Assembly (NCBI RefSeq): GCF_029543245.1
Contig: NZ_JARQWV010000021.1
Location: 45,377 to 109,376 of the forward strand
DNA length: 64,000 nucleotides
Source of the DNA: Caulobacter endophyticus
Lineage (GTDB): Bacteria > Pseudomonadota > Alphaproteobacteria > Caulobacterales > Caulobacteraceae
Direction: 5' to 3'
The stretch's first letter is position 1. Each line of letters starts with the position of its first letter. Shown here in pieces: positions 62,585 through 64,000 of the stretch. The translations under genes were made by a program, and so were the position numbers. Below the pieces are notes generated by a model, which worked only from the letters and a program-made list of their open reading frames with translations, searched no databases and was not told the origin of the DNA.

Positions 62585-63043
62585 ATGTCGACGCCCCCCG
62601 CCCCTGCTCCGGACAGACGCCTCGTCTTCCTGCTCGCCGCCGGCCACCGGCGCGTGCAGCGCTGGATCGAGGCCAGGCTGGCGACAGAGGGCGCCGGACT
62701 GACCTCCGCCCAGTCGGGGGTCTTGTTCTATCTGGGGTCCGCCGACGGCGCGCTGATCGGCGAGGCGGCCGAGGCCCTGGACCTGGCCCCCTCGGCCATG
62801 ACCGGCCTCGTCGACCGCATGACCCGCGCCGGCCTCGTCGAACGCCGGCCCGACCCCAGGGACGGCCGGGCCCTGCGCCTGCACCTGACCGACCACGGCC
62901 GCGCAGCTCGCGCGGAGGCCAAGGCGGGCCTGGCCCATCTCAACACCCAACTGACCGAAGGCTTCACGGACGACGAGATCGCCGTGGTCGCCCGCTGGCT
63001 GGCCAGCCTTCAGGTCAAATTCCCCAAGGGAGATTCCGTATGA
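62585..63043 (+). CDS. MarR-family transcriptional regulator
   Basis: 152-residue winged-helix regulator. The recognition region is ALDLAPSAMTGLVDRMTRAG followed by the wing VERRPDPRDGRALRLHLTDHGR, classic MarR. MarR proteins commonly respond to aromatic or lipophilic compounds. The ATGA overlap with the next gene couples it to the enoyl-CoA hydratase, which suggests it controls a CoA-linked aromatic or fatty acid pathway. A palindrome lies just upstream. Confidence 0.94.
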   Translation: MSTPPAPAPDRRLVFLLAAGHRRVQRWIEARLATEGAGLTSAQSGVLFYLGSADGALIGEAAEALDLAPSAMTGLVDRMTRAGLVERRPDPRDGRALRLHLTDHGRAARAEAKAGLAHLNTQLTEGFTDDEIAVVARWLASLQVKFPKGDSV

Positions 63044-63825
63044 CCGAGCCCCTCAAGACCGAGCAGGTCAAGACCAGCCTAGAGGCCGGCGTGCTGACCA
63101 TCACCCTGTCGCGTCCCGAGAAGAAGAACGCGCTCAGCAACGCCATGTACGGCGCCCTGGCCGACGCCCTGGAGGGCGCCGAGACCGATCCGGAGATCCG
63201 GGTGGTGGTGTTCCAGGCCGACGGCGACAGCTTCAGCGCCGGCAACGACCTGGGCGACTTCGTGGCCCAGGCCACCGGCGCCTTCACCGAGGAACGCCAC
63301 GTGTGGCGGTTCCTCAAGGCCCTGGCCAACGCCACCCGGCCGCTGGTCGCCGCCGTCCATGGCCAGGCCGTAGGCGTGGGCACGACCATGCTGCTGCACT
63401 GCGACCTGGTGTTCGTGGCGCCCGACGCGCGCCTGACCGTGCCGTTCGTGAACCTGGCCCTGGCCCCGGAAGCGGCGTCGAGCTGGCTGCTGCCGGCCCG
63501 CATCGGCCACGCCCGCGCCTACGCCATGTTCGCCCTGGGCGAGGCGGTGGACGGGACGACGGCCGCCGCCTGGGGCCTGGCCAACGCCGTGGTCCCGGCC
63601 GAAGACCTGCGCGAGCGCGCCCGCGCCGCCGCCGACCAGTTGGCCAAGCGTCCGCTGGGCGCCCTGACCGTCACCAAGGGCCTGATGCGCGACGCCGAGG
63701 CCATCGCCGCCCTGATGGACAAGGAAGGCGCCCTGTTCGCCGAGCGCCTGCAGACCGCCGAGGCCCGCGAAGCCTTCATGGCCTTCGCCGAGCGCCGCGC
63801 GCCGGATTTCAGCAAGGTGGGGTGA
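63040..63825 (+). CDS. Enoyl-CoA hydratase/isomerase family protein
   Basis: 261-residue crotonase-fold enzyme. The oxyanion hole is in SFSAGNDLGDF and the second glycine-rich part in AVHGQAVGVGTTMLLHCDLV. The expected acid residue is in LALAPEAASSWLLPARIG. RPEKKNALSNAMY is the usual start. It would hydrate or isomerise an enoyl-CoA. The MarR partner suggests induction by its substrate; with the ligand at 53289 it could be part of phenylpropanoid or fatty acid breakdown, but that is inference. Confidence 0.92.
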   Translation: MTEPLKTEQVKTSLEAGVLTITLSRPEKKNALSNAMYGALADALEGAETDPEIRVVVFQADGDSFSAGNDLGDFVAQATGAFTEERHVWRFLKALANATRPLVAAVHGQAVGVGTTMLLHCDLVFVAPDARLTVPFVNLALAPEAASSWLLPARIGHARAYAMFALGEAVDGTTAAAWGLANAVVPAEDLRERARAAADQLAKRPLGALTVTKGLMRDAEAIAALMDKEGALFAERLQTAEAREAFMAFAERRAPDFSKVG

Positions 63826-63829
63826 TTAC

Positions 63830-63966
63830 TCCTCCCCCGAGAAACGGGGGAGGTGGCGCGCTGCGAATACGCAGCGTGACGGAGGGGGCGACGGCCGGCA
63901 CGGCGCCCAGTCTCGCCCCCACCACCCGCGTCGCCGGGCCCCCCCCCCCCCGTGACGGGGGAGGAG
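63830..63966. repeat. Intergenic palindromic element, family C copy 5 with C-run
   Basis: Left unit CTCCCCCGAGAAACGGGGGA, right unit CGTGACGGGGGAGGAG, with 13 consecutive C at 63939-63951. The last 34 bases of the window hold no start or gene that I can support. Confidence 0.75.
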
Positions 63967-64000
63967 CACACCCCCCCAGCACGTTCAGCAGGAATGCCAT

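Noticed and set aside
63809..64000. 63-residue minus-strand frame at the right edge
   Set aside because: Most of it translates through palindromic element C5 and the C-run; no ribosome site can be seen because the start is at the edge.

Overview
The window is a GC-rich (roughly 69% by eye), gene-dense stretch of chromosome that reads like a Caulobacterales genome, most likely Caulobacter or a close relative. The basis is two TonB-dependent receptors, many small secreted proteins, the rpmH-rnpA-yidC-yihA block, LexA boxes of the alphaproteobacterial GTTC-N7-GTTC type, and abundant palindromic intergenic repeats. Genus assignment is inference. No rRNA, tRNA, CRISPR array, insertion sequence or prophage was recognised.

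Layout. 1-11.3 kb: truncated MFS transporter, DUF3060 protein, two M28 metallopeptidases, aldehyde dehydrogenase, L-serine ammonia-lyase, a DUF559 nuclease-like gene, a threonine/serine dehydratase and a PagL-like lipid A deacylase. 11.4-22 kb: purA, an unknown gene next to an atypical receiver protein, a TonB receptor, a 58-residue membrane ORF, then yihA, yidC, rnpA and rpmH on the minus strand, and a CPBP-like membrane protein. 22-31 kb: secreted and membrane proteins, an orphan histidine kinase, a DeoR regulator facing a NUDIX hydrolase, DUF2855, a TPR protein, and M17 peptidase plus NlpC/P60 hydrolase. 31-39.9 kb: siderophore-type TonB receptor, PepSY protein and small membrane protein in one operon, a tandem-HTH regulator, a TonB-domain protein, rnhB and a serine hydrolase. 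39.9-49.5 kb: DUF2339 giant membrane protein, tag, a repeat-containing secreted protein, ygfZ, a GT9 glycosyltransferase, a GIY-YIG gene and a dihydroorotase. 49.6-64 kb: DUF2235 hydrolase, an ECF42-type sigma factor with two DGPF proteins, a feruloyl-CoA-synthase-like ligase, a ThDP enzyme, a five-repeat cysteine-rich secreted protein, an MBL hydrolase, an orphan 958-residue protein, and MarR plus enoyl-CoA hydratase.

Main result of the hunt. Two small nuclease-like genes of unrelated families, DUF559 (9156-9485) and GIY-YIG (47596-47889), each sit between copies of a different intergenic palindromic repeat family. Each also has a perfect GTTC-N7-GTTC LexA (SOS) box just upstream of its start. 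Other copies of both repeat families in the window have the same inverted-pair layout without a gene. This looks like SOS-linked repeat/nuclease modules with gene-less relatives, formally similar to REP/RAYT systems but with different enzymes. A third perfect box precedes tag, a DNA repair glycosylase, which supports reading these motifs as real SOS boxes.

Other regulatory structures: helically phased TGCACGA repeats at the deoR promoter, a perfect 24-bp palindrome upstream of a TonB receptor, a terminator-like hairpin directly before the rnpA start codon, and an ECF42-like promoter ahead of the DGPF genes.
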